DNA of 8,764 nucleotides, taken from Planctomycetota bacterium (GTDB lineage: Bacteria > Planctomycetota > UBA1135 > GCA-002686595). The notes beneath the pieces are model-generated. The model was given only the letters and a program-made list of their open reading frames with translations, was not told the DNA's origin and did no database searches. Position numbers and translations under genes: made by a program. The DNA lies in assembly GCA_029212955.1 (NCBI GenBank), contig JARGOW010000105.1, positions 504 through 9,267 on the forward strand, given 5' to 3'. Below are positions 1-7,531 of the stretch, one piece after another (within the stretch, counting starts at the first letter, position 1; each line of letters starts with the position of its first letter).

Positions 1-2
1 AT

Positions 3-413
3 GGGGCCAACGGATTCGCGGTAGGCGAGTCTTCCTGCTGTGCGAAACCTGCCGATCGCGCGGTCAAAAAGCCTTGCTGTGCCAGCGGGGAAGTTCCAGA
101 CGCCGAATCGGTTTGCCATTGCCCACCCCACCCTGTGGAATCGGTGCCGAGCGGCGTCGTATTGGAAACTGTGGCGTTCACGGGACCTTTCATGTGGTGG
201 GCAGAGTTGCAAGCCCACGCCAATGAGGTGCAACTCCTCGCACCGCACTTGGGTGGACTAGACGCGGAGTATGTCGGTGTTTGGAGCCTGGACCTGACCC
301 TGGGCAATGGACTTTTGAAGCCCAACAGGGGCCCGACGGGCCCCGCAGCCGCGAAGTTGTGTCGCGGTGGTTTGATCGCCTTCCTGGCGGATCTCTCGGT
401 AGCCAATCTGTAG
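3..413 (+). CDS. C-terminal part of an unrecognised cysteine-patterned protein (5'-partial)
   Basis: The frame is open from the left edge to a TAG at 411-413, giving 136 residues with the start outside the window. I do not recognise the family. Numbering from the codon at base 3, cysteines sit at C12-C13, C25-C26, C38 and C40, giving the regular pattern CC-x11-CC-x11-C-H-C within a Lys/Pro/Glu-rich segment. That looks like a soft-metal ligand array (inference). The rest (about residues 45-136) is Gly/Leu-rich with two adjacent Trp and no motif I can name. Two points favour a real gene: the long stop-free run, and the strong terminator-like hairpin that begins 7 nt after the stop on the same strand. 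A GTG at 135 could be an internal start but would discard every paired cysteine. Its place just before a copper-efflux operon suggests, without proving, a role in metal binding. The main doubt is that other frames here are also fairly open. Confidence 0.5.
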   Translation, partial: GANGFAVGESSCCAKPADRAVKKPCCASGEVPDAESVCHCPPHPVESVPSGVVLETVAFTGPFMWWAELQAHANEVQLLAPHLGGLDAEYVGVWSLDLTLGNGLLKPNRGPTGPAAAKLCRGGLIAFLADLSVANL

Positions 414-420
414 GACGAAT

Positions 421-491
421 CGCGAGCGACCTGCTCTCGAATTCCCGTGCGCCATGCACGCAGGAATCCGAGTGCGGGTCGCTCGCGTTTT
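421..491 (+). terminator. Long hairpin plus T-run: intrinsic terminator or attenuator before the efflux operon
   Basis: Bases 421-452 pair with 456-487 around a 3-nt CAT loop. The first 11 pairs (421-431 with 477-487) are perfect. The whole stem is 32 positions with 28 pairs, two of them G-U wobbles, four symmetric mismatches and no bulges. TTTT follows at 488-491. The opposite strand has no T-run after the stem, so it acts in the + direction. It starts 8 nt after the stop of the upstream gene and ends 45 nt before the cusC-like start, so it either ends the upstream transcript or attenuates read-through into the operon. The stem is longer than usual for an intrinsic terminator. In the rest of the gap (492-532) I see no convincing -35/-10 pair. 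Confidence 0.7.
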
Positions 492-532
492 GATCCCGAC
501 CGACCGCTCCAAGATCCCAATCAAACCCCACC

Positions 533-1873
533 ATGCAACTTCAGAAAGCCACTTGGCTGCTCTGCCTCCTAGTCCCGGCCTGTGCCACGGGGGACACCTC
601 GTACCGCGAGCCCATCGAGGCCTGGCAGGAGTCCCGAGCGAAAGCCAAGAAAGGTGACGAAAGCGACGAGCTTGCGCCCCATGCCCAACTTCCAGAGTTG
701 CTTTCGCATGCCCGAAGGAACAGCCCCAAACTTGAGGCCGCATTTCAGGCCTGGCGGGCATCGGTGGAGCAGGTTCCGCTGGCAAGCAAGCTGCCCGAGC
801 CGCGTTTGATGTTCGGTGCATTCCTGGAGGAAGTGGAAACCCGGACCGGGCCCATGCGGGCCAAACTGTCGATCAGCCAGGCGCTGCCTTGGTTTGGCAA
901 ACGCGATTTGGCGGCAGATGTGGCCCAGTCCCGAGCGCAGATGATGGGGGAGCGCGTGGCGCAAACCCTGCTCGAGGTGGATCAAGCAGTCAAAGACGCC
1001 TGGTACGAATACGCCTGGTTGCAGCAAGCCACCCTTGTGGCCCGGGCCCATGAAGCGCTGCTGGAGCATTGGCAGAACGTGGCGCGCAGCCGTTTGGAAT
1101 TGGGACTATCCCAGCCCTCCGAGATCCTGAGGGTGGAGCTCGAACTGGGCCAACTGAACGACCGTCTGCTAAGTCTGGCGGATCTGGATCGACCGCTCCG
1201 GGCCAGGCTCAATGCGGCGCTCAGCCGTTCCACCCATGCGCCCCTTGCCCGACCCAGCTACCCATTGCTTGGAACCGCGGAGTTGGACGGGGATGCGTTG
1301 CTTGCGGATCTGCCCACGACCAATCCCCGACTGCGTCGATTGCAAAGGCAAATCGAAGGCGCGGTACACGGGCAGGACTTGGCCGACAAGGCGGGCTACC
1401 CGGACTTGACCTTGGGGGTGGAGACCACGTTCATTGGCTCCAACGGGGCGGCGGGATCGGGGGATGATGCGGTGGCCTTGACGGTGGGCATTGGCCTTCC
1501 CGTTTGGCGGGGAGCCTATCGGGCCCAACGGGAAGGGGCGCGCGCCCAGCTCTTGGGCGCAAGGGCCCAGTGGGAGCAGGCCCACAACGAATTGAGCGCG
1601 GATTTGGAGATGGCCCTCTTTCAATTGCGTGACACCAGTCGGCACTTGGAACTGCTCCGTACGAGTTTGATTCCCAAGGGCCAGGAGGCCATTGGGATCA
1701 TGGGCCACACCTACCAGTCCGGCGAATCGAGCTTCATCGACGTGATCGACGCCCAGCGCATTCTGCTGGAATTCCAATTGCAGGCGGTGCGCGCCGAAGC
1801 CGATCGCGCCCAGGCCCTATCGAAGGTCGAAGCCATCAGCGGCACTTCTCTCACCAGCACCCCCAACCTCTAA
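533..1873 (+). CDS. cusC: TolC/CusC-type outer-membrane efflux lipoprotein
   Basis: Outer-membrane factor of the tripartite Cu(I)/Ag(I) efflux pump; such proteins form a trimeric barrel-plus-tunnel that carries metal out of the periplasm. The 446-residue length fits the OEP family. The N-terminus is a short signal peptide with a hydrophobic stretch ending at a plausible lipobox, V14-P-A-C17, so the mature protein is probably lipid-anchored as in E. coli CusC. Two OEP repeats follow, about residues 50-235 and 240-440, dominated by long Ala/Leu/Gln/Arg-rich helices. The segment QALPWFGKR (116-124) is typical of CusC/CzcC-like proteins. The ATG at 533 is chosen because the signal peptide starts there directly. 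No Shine-Dalgarno sequence precedes it; the context is CCCCACCATG. The cusB-like gene follows after 10 nt in the same operon. The exact metal is inferred from the neighbouring pump, since OEP proteins themselves say little about substrate. Confidence 0.93.
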   Translation: MQLQKATWLLCLLVPACATGDTSYREPIEAWQESRAKAKKGDESDELAPHAQLPELLSHARRNSPKLEAAFQAWRASVEQVPLASKLPEPRLMFGAFLEEVETRTGPMRAKLSISQALPWFGKRDLAADVAQSRAQMMGERVAQTLLEVDQAVKDAWYEYAWLQQATLVARAHEALLEHWQNVARSRLELGLSQPSEILRVELELGQLNDRLLSLADLDRPLRARLNAALSRSTHAPLARPSYPLLGTAELDGDALLADLPTTNPRLRRLQRQIEGAVHGQDLADKAGYPDLTLGVETTFIGSNGAAGSGDDAVALTVGIGLPVWRGAYRAQREGARAQLLGARAQWEQAHNELSADLEMALFQLRDTSRHLELLRTSLIPKGQEAIGIMGHTYQSGESSFIDVIDAQRILLEFQLQAVRAEADRAQALSKVEAISGTSLTSTPNL

Positions 1874-1883
1874 GCCATCCACC

Positions 1884-3848
1884 ATGCAATCGAACAAGAA
1901 AGGAATCACACTGTTGAGTGGGGCACTGCTCATACTGGGCTTCTTCGGCGGTCGGGCCTGTTCCCCTGGATCGACGGGGTCTCCCGGGTCACAGGTCGAA
2001 TCCGCGAAATCAGCGGGGCCAGTGGTTTGGACCTGTTCCATGCACCCCCAGGTGCGATTGCCCGATCCGGTTCCCTGTCCGATCTGCTTCATGGATTTGA
2101 TCGTGGCTCCCAGCGGCGGTGGGGCTAACCTGGGACCTACGACCTTGGCCATGACCGATGCTGCGGCAGCCCTAGCGGAAATCGAAACGGCCCCCGTTGA
2201 ACGTCGAGACGTGTCGCGCCCCATCCACCTGGTGGGCTCGGTGGAGGTCGACGAAACCCGCATCTCCTATATCACAGCCTGGGTGGAGGCGCGCTTGGAG
2301 AAGGTCTTCGTGGACTCGACCGGTGTGAACGTGCGCGAGGGCGATCACTTGGTGGAGCTGTACAGCTCGACCCTACTTTCCGCGCAGCAGATCCTGTTGC
2401 ACGCCATCGACAATGCGAAGCAGATCGAGGCCAGTTCCATCGATGTGTTGAAAGCGAGCACCAAGGCCAATGTGGATTCGGCCCGGGCCAAGCTGCGCCT
2501 GCTCGGAATGGTGGATCATCAAATCGATGAATTGATCGACCGGGGCGAGGCCATCGAACGGCTTGTCCTGCACGCTCCCACCGATGGGGTGGTGCTGACC
2601 AAGGCCGCGCTTCAGGGCCAATATGTGGACGAAGGCGATCCCATGTACACCATCGCGGACCTGTCGCGGGTTTGGGTCTTGCTCGATGCTTATGAGTCGG
2701 ACCTGGCCTGGTTGCGCTTTGGCCAGGAAGCCACATTTACCGTTCTGGCCTATCCCGGCGAGTCTTTCACCGGTCGCGTGGCTTACATCGATCGCATCCT
2801 GGACACAAAAACCCACACGGTCAACGTGCGCCTGAACGTGGACAATCCCGATTTGCGGTTGAAGCCGGGAATGTTCGTTTCGGGCACGGTCCGCGGGCAC
2901 TTGGCTTCCGGGGGCCAGGTGGTGGATCGTGACCTCGTCGGGAAATGGTCTTGCTCCATGCACCCCGAGGTCATTGCGGACGAGGTGGGAGCCTGTCCGG
3001 AATGCGGCATGGACCTGCGTCACATGGAAGACTTGGGCTTCGTTTCCAATGATGATGGCACCCTGCCCTTGGTAATCCCCGCCAGCGCCCCCCTGTTCAC
3101 GGGCCGTCGTTCGGTGGTTTACGTGAAGGGTAAGGTTGGCGAGGCGACCACCTACGAGGGACGCGAGGTGGTTCTGGGTCCCCGGGCCGGGGACTGGTAC
3201 GTGGTGGCCGCCGGGCTCCAGGAGGGCGAGCAGGTGGTGACCCACGGCAATTTCAAGCTAGACAGTGAGCTCCAGATCCGTGCCAAGAACAGCATGATGA
3301 ACCCGGCCGCGGACATGCACGCGAGCGCTGTACTGCACCCCAAGATGGTCAAGGATGCGCCTAAGTTGACCCCCGCCCTGGCCAAGAACACGCCCGTGGT
3401 TTTTCAGCAGCAACTTGGTGCCGTGCTCGACAAGTACCTGGCGGTGCCCGTGGTGCTGGCCCTGGACAAAGAAGCCAAGGCCGAAATCGAAGCCATGTGG
3501 AAGGCCCTGCAAGCGGTGGATATGAAACTGCTGGAGGGCGAGGTGCACCGGGCCTGGATGGCTGGGCACCAGGATCTCATGGACAAGGCCAAGGCCGTAC
3601 TGGACGCGGAGGGCTTGGAGGCCAGGCGCGCAGCCTTCAGCCCATTTACCGAAGCCTTTATCCCCGTGCTCGAATCCTTCGGGTACCTGCGCGAGGGGGC
3701 CCCGGTGGGTATTTTCCATTGCCCCATGGCCTTCGGCGACACGGGCGCCAATTGGATCCAGGCCGAGGAACGCACGGCCAATCCCTATGAGGGGTCGCGC
3801 ATGTACCGTTGCGGATCTCGCACCCGTTTCCTGAGCGAGGATTTCTAG
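1884..3848 (+). CDS. cusB: CusB-type periplasmic adaptor with two heavy-metal-binding domains and a C-terminal DUF3347
   Basis: Membrane-fusion protein linking the RND pump to the outer-membrane channel; at 654 residues it is much longer than E. coli CusB (about 400). Order: N-terminal membrane anchor or signal (about 7-24); heavy-metal-binding domain 1 (C51, M53, H54, C65, C68, M70); barrel-sandwich/lipoyl and helical-hairpin region (about 105-260; the hairpin is the Ala/Lys-rich part near 160-225); beta-barrel (about 262-335, ending LKPGMFVSG); heavy-metal-binding domain 2 (C357, M359, H360, C371, C374, M376) lying between the barrel and the membrane-proximal domain (about 395-470, with GLQEGEQVVTHGNF); then a DUF3347 region (about 505-654) with HCPMA (612-616) and C643. 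An adaptor with three Cys/Met motifs suggests it binds metal and passes it to the pump, which is known for CusB; that each motif does so here is inference. Cys26 lacks a good lipobox. No Shine-Dalgarno is seen. cusA follows after 3 nt. Confidence 0.93.
   Translation: MQSNKKGITLLSGALLILGFFGGRACSPGSTGSPGSQVESAKSAGPVVWTCSMHPQVRLPDPVPCPICFMDLIVAPSGGGANLGPTTLAMTDAAAALAEIETAPVERRDVSRPIHLVGSVEVDETRISYITAWVEARLEKVFVDSTGVNVREGDHLVELYSSTLLSAQQILLHAIDNAKQIEASSIDVLKASTKANVDSARAKLRLLGMVDHQIDELIDRGEAIERLVLHAPTDGVVLTKAALQGQYVDEGDPMYTIADLSRVWVLLDAYESDLAWLRFGQEATFTVLAYPGESFTGRVAYIDRILDTKTHTVNVRLNVDNPDLRLKPGMFVSGTVRGHLASGGQVVDRDLVGKWSCSMHPEVIADEVGACPECGMDLRHMEDLGFVSNDDGTLPLVIPASAPLFTGRRSVVYVKGKVGEATTYEGREVVLGPRAGDWYVVAAGLQEGEQVVTHGNFKLDSELQIRAKNSMMNPAADMHASAVLHPKMVKDAPKLTPALAKNTPVVFQQQLGAVLDKYLAVPVVLALDKEAKAEIEAMWKALQAVDMKLLEGEVHRAWMAGHQDLMDKAKAVLDAEGLEARRAAFSPFTEAFIPVLESFGYLREGAPVGIFHCPMAFGDTGANWIQAEERTANPYEGSRMYRCGSRTRFLSEDF
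3837..3841 (+). promoter_or_regulatory. Possible weak Shine-Dalgarno for cusA (GAGGA)
   Basis: GAGGA inside the last codons of the adaptor gene lies 10 nt before the ATG at 3852. The spacing is longer than ideal. It is the only Shine-Dalgarno-like match before any of the three operon genes. With a 3-nt intergenic gap, translational coupling to the upstream stop could serve equally well. Confidence 0.3.
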
Positions 3849-3851
3849 GCC

Positions 3852-6800
3852 ATGCTCAACAAGCTCATCCGTTTCTTCCTTGAGAACAGGCTCATTGTCC
3901 TGCTGCTCGCGATATTCACACTCGCTTGGGGAATGCGCACGGCGCCATTCGACTGGGAGATCAACAGCCTACCCCGGGATCCGGTGCCCGTGGACGCGAT
4001 CCCAGACATCGGTGAGAACCAGCAGATCGTTTTCACCCAATGGAACGGTCGCTCGCCCCAGGATATCGAAGATCAGATCACCTATCCGTTGACGGTATCC
4101 CTGATGGGGCTGCCGGGGGTCAAGACCGTGCGGTCGACCTCATTCTTCGGATTCTCCTCGATCTACGTGATCTTCGAGGACGGTGTGGAGTTTTACTGGG
4201 CCCGCTCGCGCGTGCTCGAGAAGCTGGGGAGTTTGCCCTCCGGGACGTTGCCCGAAGGGGTCCAGCCTTCCCTGGGGCCGGACGCAACCGCGCTGGGTCA
4301 AGTGTATTGGTATACGCTCGAAGGCCGCGACGAAGCCGGCCATCCAACCGGCGGGTGGGGGCCGGACGAGCTGCGCAGCGTGCAGGATTGGTATGTGCGC
4401 TATTCGCTTATGGCGGCCAAGGGCGTATCCGAAGTCGCATCGGTCGGAGGCTTTGTGCGCGAATACCAAATCGACGTGGATCCGGATGCCATGCGGGTCT
4501 ACGGGGTGACGCTCGAAGACGTCTTCGCCGCCGTGCGCGGATCGAATCTGGAGGTGGGAGCGCGTGTGATCGAAATCAATCGGGTCGAGTATTTCGTGCG
4601 CGGCTTGGGGTGGGTGGAAGGCGTGGACGATCTGGAGGAATCGGTCATCCGATCCCAGGACGGCGTGCCGATCCGCATCCGGGATGTGGCCACGGTGGCC
4701 ACGGGTCCGGCCATGCGGCGCGGGGCCTTGGACAAGGGCGGGGCCGAAGCGGTGGGGGGCGTGGTGGTCACTCGCTACGGCGCCAACCCCTTACAGGTCA
4801 TCAAGAACATCAAGGCCAAGATCGCGGAGATCGAACCGGGACTGCCCAGCAAGACCCTGGCCGACGGCCGGGTGAGCCAGATCGCCATCGTGCCCTTCTA
4901 CGATCGCTCCGGCCTGATCGACGAAACCCTGGAGACCCTGAACACAGCAATCTGGGACGAGATCCTGGTCACGATCATCGTGGTGCTGTTCATGTTGATG
5001 CACATCCGCGCGTCGTCTCTTATCTCAGCCCTGCTGCCCATGGCCGTGCTGTTCTCTTTCATTCTGATGAAGGTCGTTGGCGTGGATGCCAACATCGTGG
5101 CGCTTTCCGGCATCGCTATCGCCATCGGAACCATCGTGGACATGGGGATCGTGCTGTGTGAGAACATCATCAGCCATCTGGATCGGGCGGAATCCGACGA
5201 GCCACCGTTGGAAGTGATCTATCGCGCCACCCGCGAGGTGGCCTCCGCGATCCTCACGGCCGTGGCCACTACCATCATCAGCTTTCTGCCGGTGTTCAGC
5301 ATGATCGGCGCCGAGGGGAAACTGTTCAAGCCATTGGCGTTCACGAAAACCTTTGCGCTGATGGGATCGATCACGGTCGCCCTACTGTTGATCCCGCCCA
5401 TGGCGCTCTGGCTCTTTCCCATGAAGGGCGGACGGATTGGGAGAGCCATCCGCAACTGGTCGGCCAAGCGGCGCCAGGTGAAGCTTGGCTTGCCCTATCT
5501 GATGAACGCAATCGTGATCCTGGTCGTGGCTTCGGTACTCTCGGGTCACTGGGAACCCCTGGGGGGCGAGCGTGGTGGGTTCGTGAACCTGGTCTTTGTG
5601 TTGACCATGATCCTGGGATTGCTGGTGTTCTTCTGGCTCTTCATGCGCGTGTACGAGCCCATTCTGCGTTGGTGCTTGGCCCACAAACTCGCTTTCCTGT
5701 GCTTGCCTTCGGGGCTGATGGTTCTCGGCCTCATGTCCTGGATTGGTTTTGGAAAGACGTTCGCTTTCGTACCCGGCGCCCTCGGCAAGGTGGGGGTGGA
5801 GGCCGGAACCCTGGAGTCCACGTCCCCCTGGGTTTGGGCCAGCCACAAGTTCCCGGGCTTGCAGAAGAAGTTCATTCCGGATTTGGATGAAGGTTCGTTC
5901 CTGTTCATGCCGACCACCATGCCCCACGCATCTATGGGCGAGGCGCTGGACGTGGTACGAAAATTGGACATGGCCATCGAAGCGATTCCCGAGGTGAAAA
6001 CCGCCGTAGGAAAGATCGGCAGGGTGGAAAGCGCCCTGGATCCGGCGCCTATCTCCATGGTGGAAACCATCATCGAGTACATCCCTGAGTACCGTAGCGA
6101 TGCCCATGGCAACCGACTCAACTTTCGGTATGACTCGGACGAGGACGAGTACGTGCGCGATCGCATCGGCCAGTTGATCCCCGACGAGGATGGCCGGCCC
6201 TACCGGGATTGGAGGCCCGATGTGCGCAATTCCCAGGACATCTGGGACAAGATCTCAGAGGCCGCCAGGCTGACGGGAACCGTGCCCGCGCCCAAGCTTC
6301 AACCCATCGCCGCGCGCATCGTCATGTTGCAAAGCGGCATGCGCGCGCCCATGGGGGTCAAAATTAAGGGCCCGAGCCTGGAGGCCATCGAGGGCGTCGG
6401 ATTCCAAATCGAACAGCTTCTGAAGCAGGTGCCTTCGGTAAAAGCAGAGGCCACGTTTGCCGACCGGGTGGTGGGCAAGCCGTATCTGGAAATCGACATC
6501 GATCGCAAGGCCGCTTCGCGATACGGGATTTCTATCGGCCAAGTGCAAAACGTGATCGAGATCGCCCTGGGCGGAAAGCCAATCACCACCACGGTCGAAG
6601 GTCGTGAGCGCTACCCCGTGCGCGTGCGTTATCAACGCGAGCGCCGCGACAGCCTGGAGGCCATGGAGAGCATCTTTGTTTCCAGCCCGAGCGGGGCCCA
6701 GATTCCCCTAAAACAGCTGGCGCAGATTCGCTTCACCCGTGGCGCCCAAGCGATCAAGACCGAGGACACATTCCTCACATCCTATGTGCTGTTCGACAAA

Positions 6801-7517
6801 CGCCCCGGCCACGGGGACGTGGATGTGGTGGAGACCTGCCAGGAGTTCCTGAACGCCAAGATCGATAGTGGGGAATTGATCATCCCTCCCGGCGTGTCCT
6901 TTTCCTTCGCAGGCGACTACGAAAACCAACTGCGCGCGGTCAAAACCCTGCGTGTGATGTTGCCCTTGGCCTTGCTGCTCATCTTCATGAGTCTCTATCT
7001 CCAGTTCCGCCAAGTCTCCACGACCCTGATGGTCTTCAGCGGAGTCTTTGTGGCCTGGGCCGGTGGTTTCATGATGCTCTGGCTCTACGGCCAACCCTGG
7101 TTCCTTGATTTCGAAGTCTTCGGCGCGCCCATGCGCCAGCTCTTCCAAATCCAGGAGATCAAACTCACCGTGGCCGTCTGGGTCGGTTTCCTAGCTCTCT
7201 TCGGAATTGCCACCGACGACGGCGTGATTATCGCTACCTACCTCAGGCAATCGATGAAGGGCAGTCAGCCTTCCACTCGACAGGAGGTCCGCGAAGCCGT
7301 GGTCGCCGCCGGCAAACGACGCTGCCGTCCATGCCTGATGACCACCGCCACAACCATCCTGGCCCTACTCCCCGTGCTCACCTCCACGGGCCGGGGCGCC
7401 GACGTGATGATCCCCATGGCCATCCCGTCCATGGGTGGCATGGCGGTGGCGATCCTCACCATGTTCGTTGTACCGACGCTCTACTCGTGGGTCCAGGAAC
7501 GGCGGTTGAGCCGCTGA
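3852..7517 (+). CDS. cusA: CusA-type HME-RND Cu(I)/Ag(I) efflux pump, enlarged form
   Basis: Proton-driven inner-membrane pump of the heavy-metal RND family; it forms a trimer and sends Cu(I)/Ag(I) into the outer-membrane channel. At 1221 residues it exceeds E. coli CusA (1047). An N-terminal helix (about 12-28) precedes the first porter domain, which contains PVDAIPDIGENQ (45-56). A block of helices spans about 368-523, with the TM4 proton-relay aspartate D430 in GTIVDMGIVLCEN. M686, M736 and M825 align with the E. coli methionine triad M573/M623/M672; the first two keep the same 50-residue spacing. This argues for a monovalent Cu/Ag substrate over Zn/Co/Cd. The second helix block spans about 1033-1215. 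Oddities: about two extra hydrophobic segments (549-564, 577-598) before TM7; an acidic insertion (about 748-795); D1122 where E. coli has E939; and C1161 where E. coli has K984. The frame is intact. The start fits the 3-nt gap and the basic, then hydrophobic, N-terminus. Confidence 0.95.
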   Translation: MLNKLIRFFLENRLIVLLLAIFTLAWGMRTAPFDWEINSLPRDPVPVDAIPDIGENQQIVFTQWNGRSPQDIEDQITYPLTVSLMGLPGVKTVRSTSFFGFSSIYVIFEDGVEFYWARSRVLEKLGSLPSGTLPEGVQPSLGPDATALGQVYWYTLEGRDEAGHPTGGWGPDELRSVQDWYVRYSLMAAKGVSEVASVGGFVREYQIDVDPDAMRVYGVTLEDVFAAVRGSNLEVGARVIEINRVEYFVRGLGWVEGVDDLEESVIRSQDGVPIRIRDVATVATGPAMRRGALDKGGAEAVGGVVVTRYGANPLQVIKNIKAKIAEIEPGLPSKTLADGRVSQIAIVPFYDRSGLIDETLETLNTAIWDEILVTIIVVLFMLMHIRASSLISALLPMAVLFSFILMKVVGVDANIVALSGIAIAIGTIVDMGIVLCENIISHLDRAESDEPPLEVIYRATREVASAILTAVATTIISFLPVFSMIGAEGKLFKPLAFTKTFALMGSITVALLLIPPMALWLFPMKGGRIGRAIRNWSAKRRQVKLGLPYLMNAIVILVVASVLSGHWEPLGGERGGFVNLVFVLTMILGLLVFFWLFMRVYEPILRWCLAHKLAFLCLPSGLMVLGLMSWIGFGKTFAFVPGALGKVGVEAGTLESTSPWVWASHKFPGLQKKFIPDLDEGSFLFMPTTMPHASMGEALDVVRKLDMAIEAIPEVKTAVGKIGRVESALDPAPISMVETIIEYIPEYRSDAHGNRLNFRYDSDEDEYVRDRIGQLIPDEDGRPYRDWRPDVRNSQDIWDKISEAARLTGTVPAPKLQPIAARIVMLQSGMRAPMGVKIKGPSLEAIEGVGFQIEQLLKQVPSVKAEATFADRVVGKPYLEIDIDRKAASRYGISIGQVQNVIEIALGGKPITTTVEGRERYPVRVRYQRERRDSLEAMESIFVSSPSGAQIPLKQLAQIRFTRGAQAIKTEDTFLTSYVLFDKRPGHGDVDVVETCQEFLNAKIDSGELIIPPGVSFSFAGDYENQLRAVKTLRVMLPLALLLIFMSLYLQFRQVSTTLMVFSGVFVAWAGGFMMLWLYGQPWFLDFEVFGAPMRQLFQIQEIKLTVAVWVGFLALFGIATDDGVIIATYLRQSMKGSQPSTRQEVREAVVAAGKRRCRPCLMTTATTILALLPVLTSTGRGADVMIPMAIPSMGGMAVAILTMFVVPTLYSWVQERRLSR

Positions 7518-7531
7518 CGTCAACCGCCGTT
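7498..7531 (+). terminator. Perfect 12-bp hairpin overlapping the cusA stop codon
   Basis: Bases 7498-7509 are the exact reverse complement of 7520-7531, with a 10-nt loop (7510-7519) that contains the cusA stop codon (7515-7517). No T-run follows directly, so it is not a textbook intrinsic terminator. It may protect the 3' end or pause polymerase. It shares bases 7523-7531 with the next hairpin, so the two cannot form together. Confidence 0.45.

Noticed and set aside
490..524. Possible promoter (TTGATC ... AATCAA) before cusC
   Set aside because: The spacing between the two boxes is about 23 nt, too long for a sigma-70-type promoter, and the -10-like box is poor.
258..821. 187-codon minus-strand frame across the leader and the start of cusC
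   Set aside because: It overlaps a well-supported lipoprotein gene and the terminator hairpin. Its translation is Arg/Pro/Gly-rich with no motif, as expected for an antisense shadow in GC-rich DNA.
2373..3245. 290-codon minus-strand frame opposite cusB
   Set aside because: It lies wholly antisense to conserved adaptor domains. It is His/Gln/Gly-rich with no recognisable domain, so it is a shadow.
4040..5161. 373-codon +2 frame inside cusA
   Set aside because: The translation is low-complexity Arg/Gly-rich, while the cusA frame here encodes conserved RND motifs without interruption.
5382..6107. 241-codon minus-strand frame opposite cusA
   Set aside because: It is antisense to membrane and porter segments with clear family motifs and has no domain of its own.
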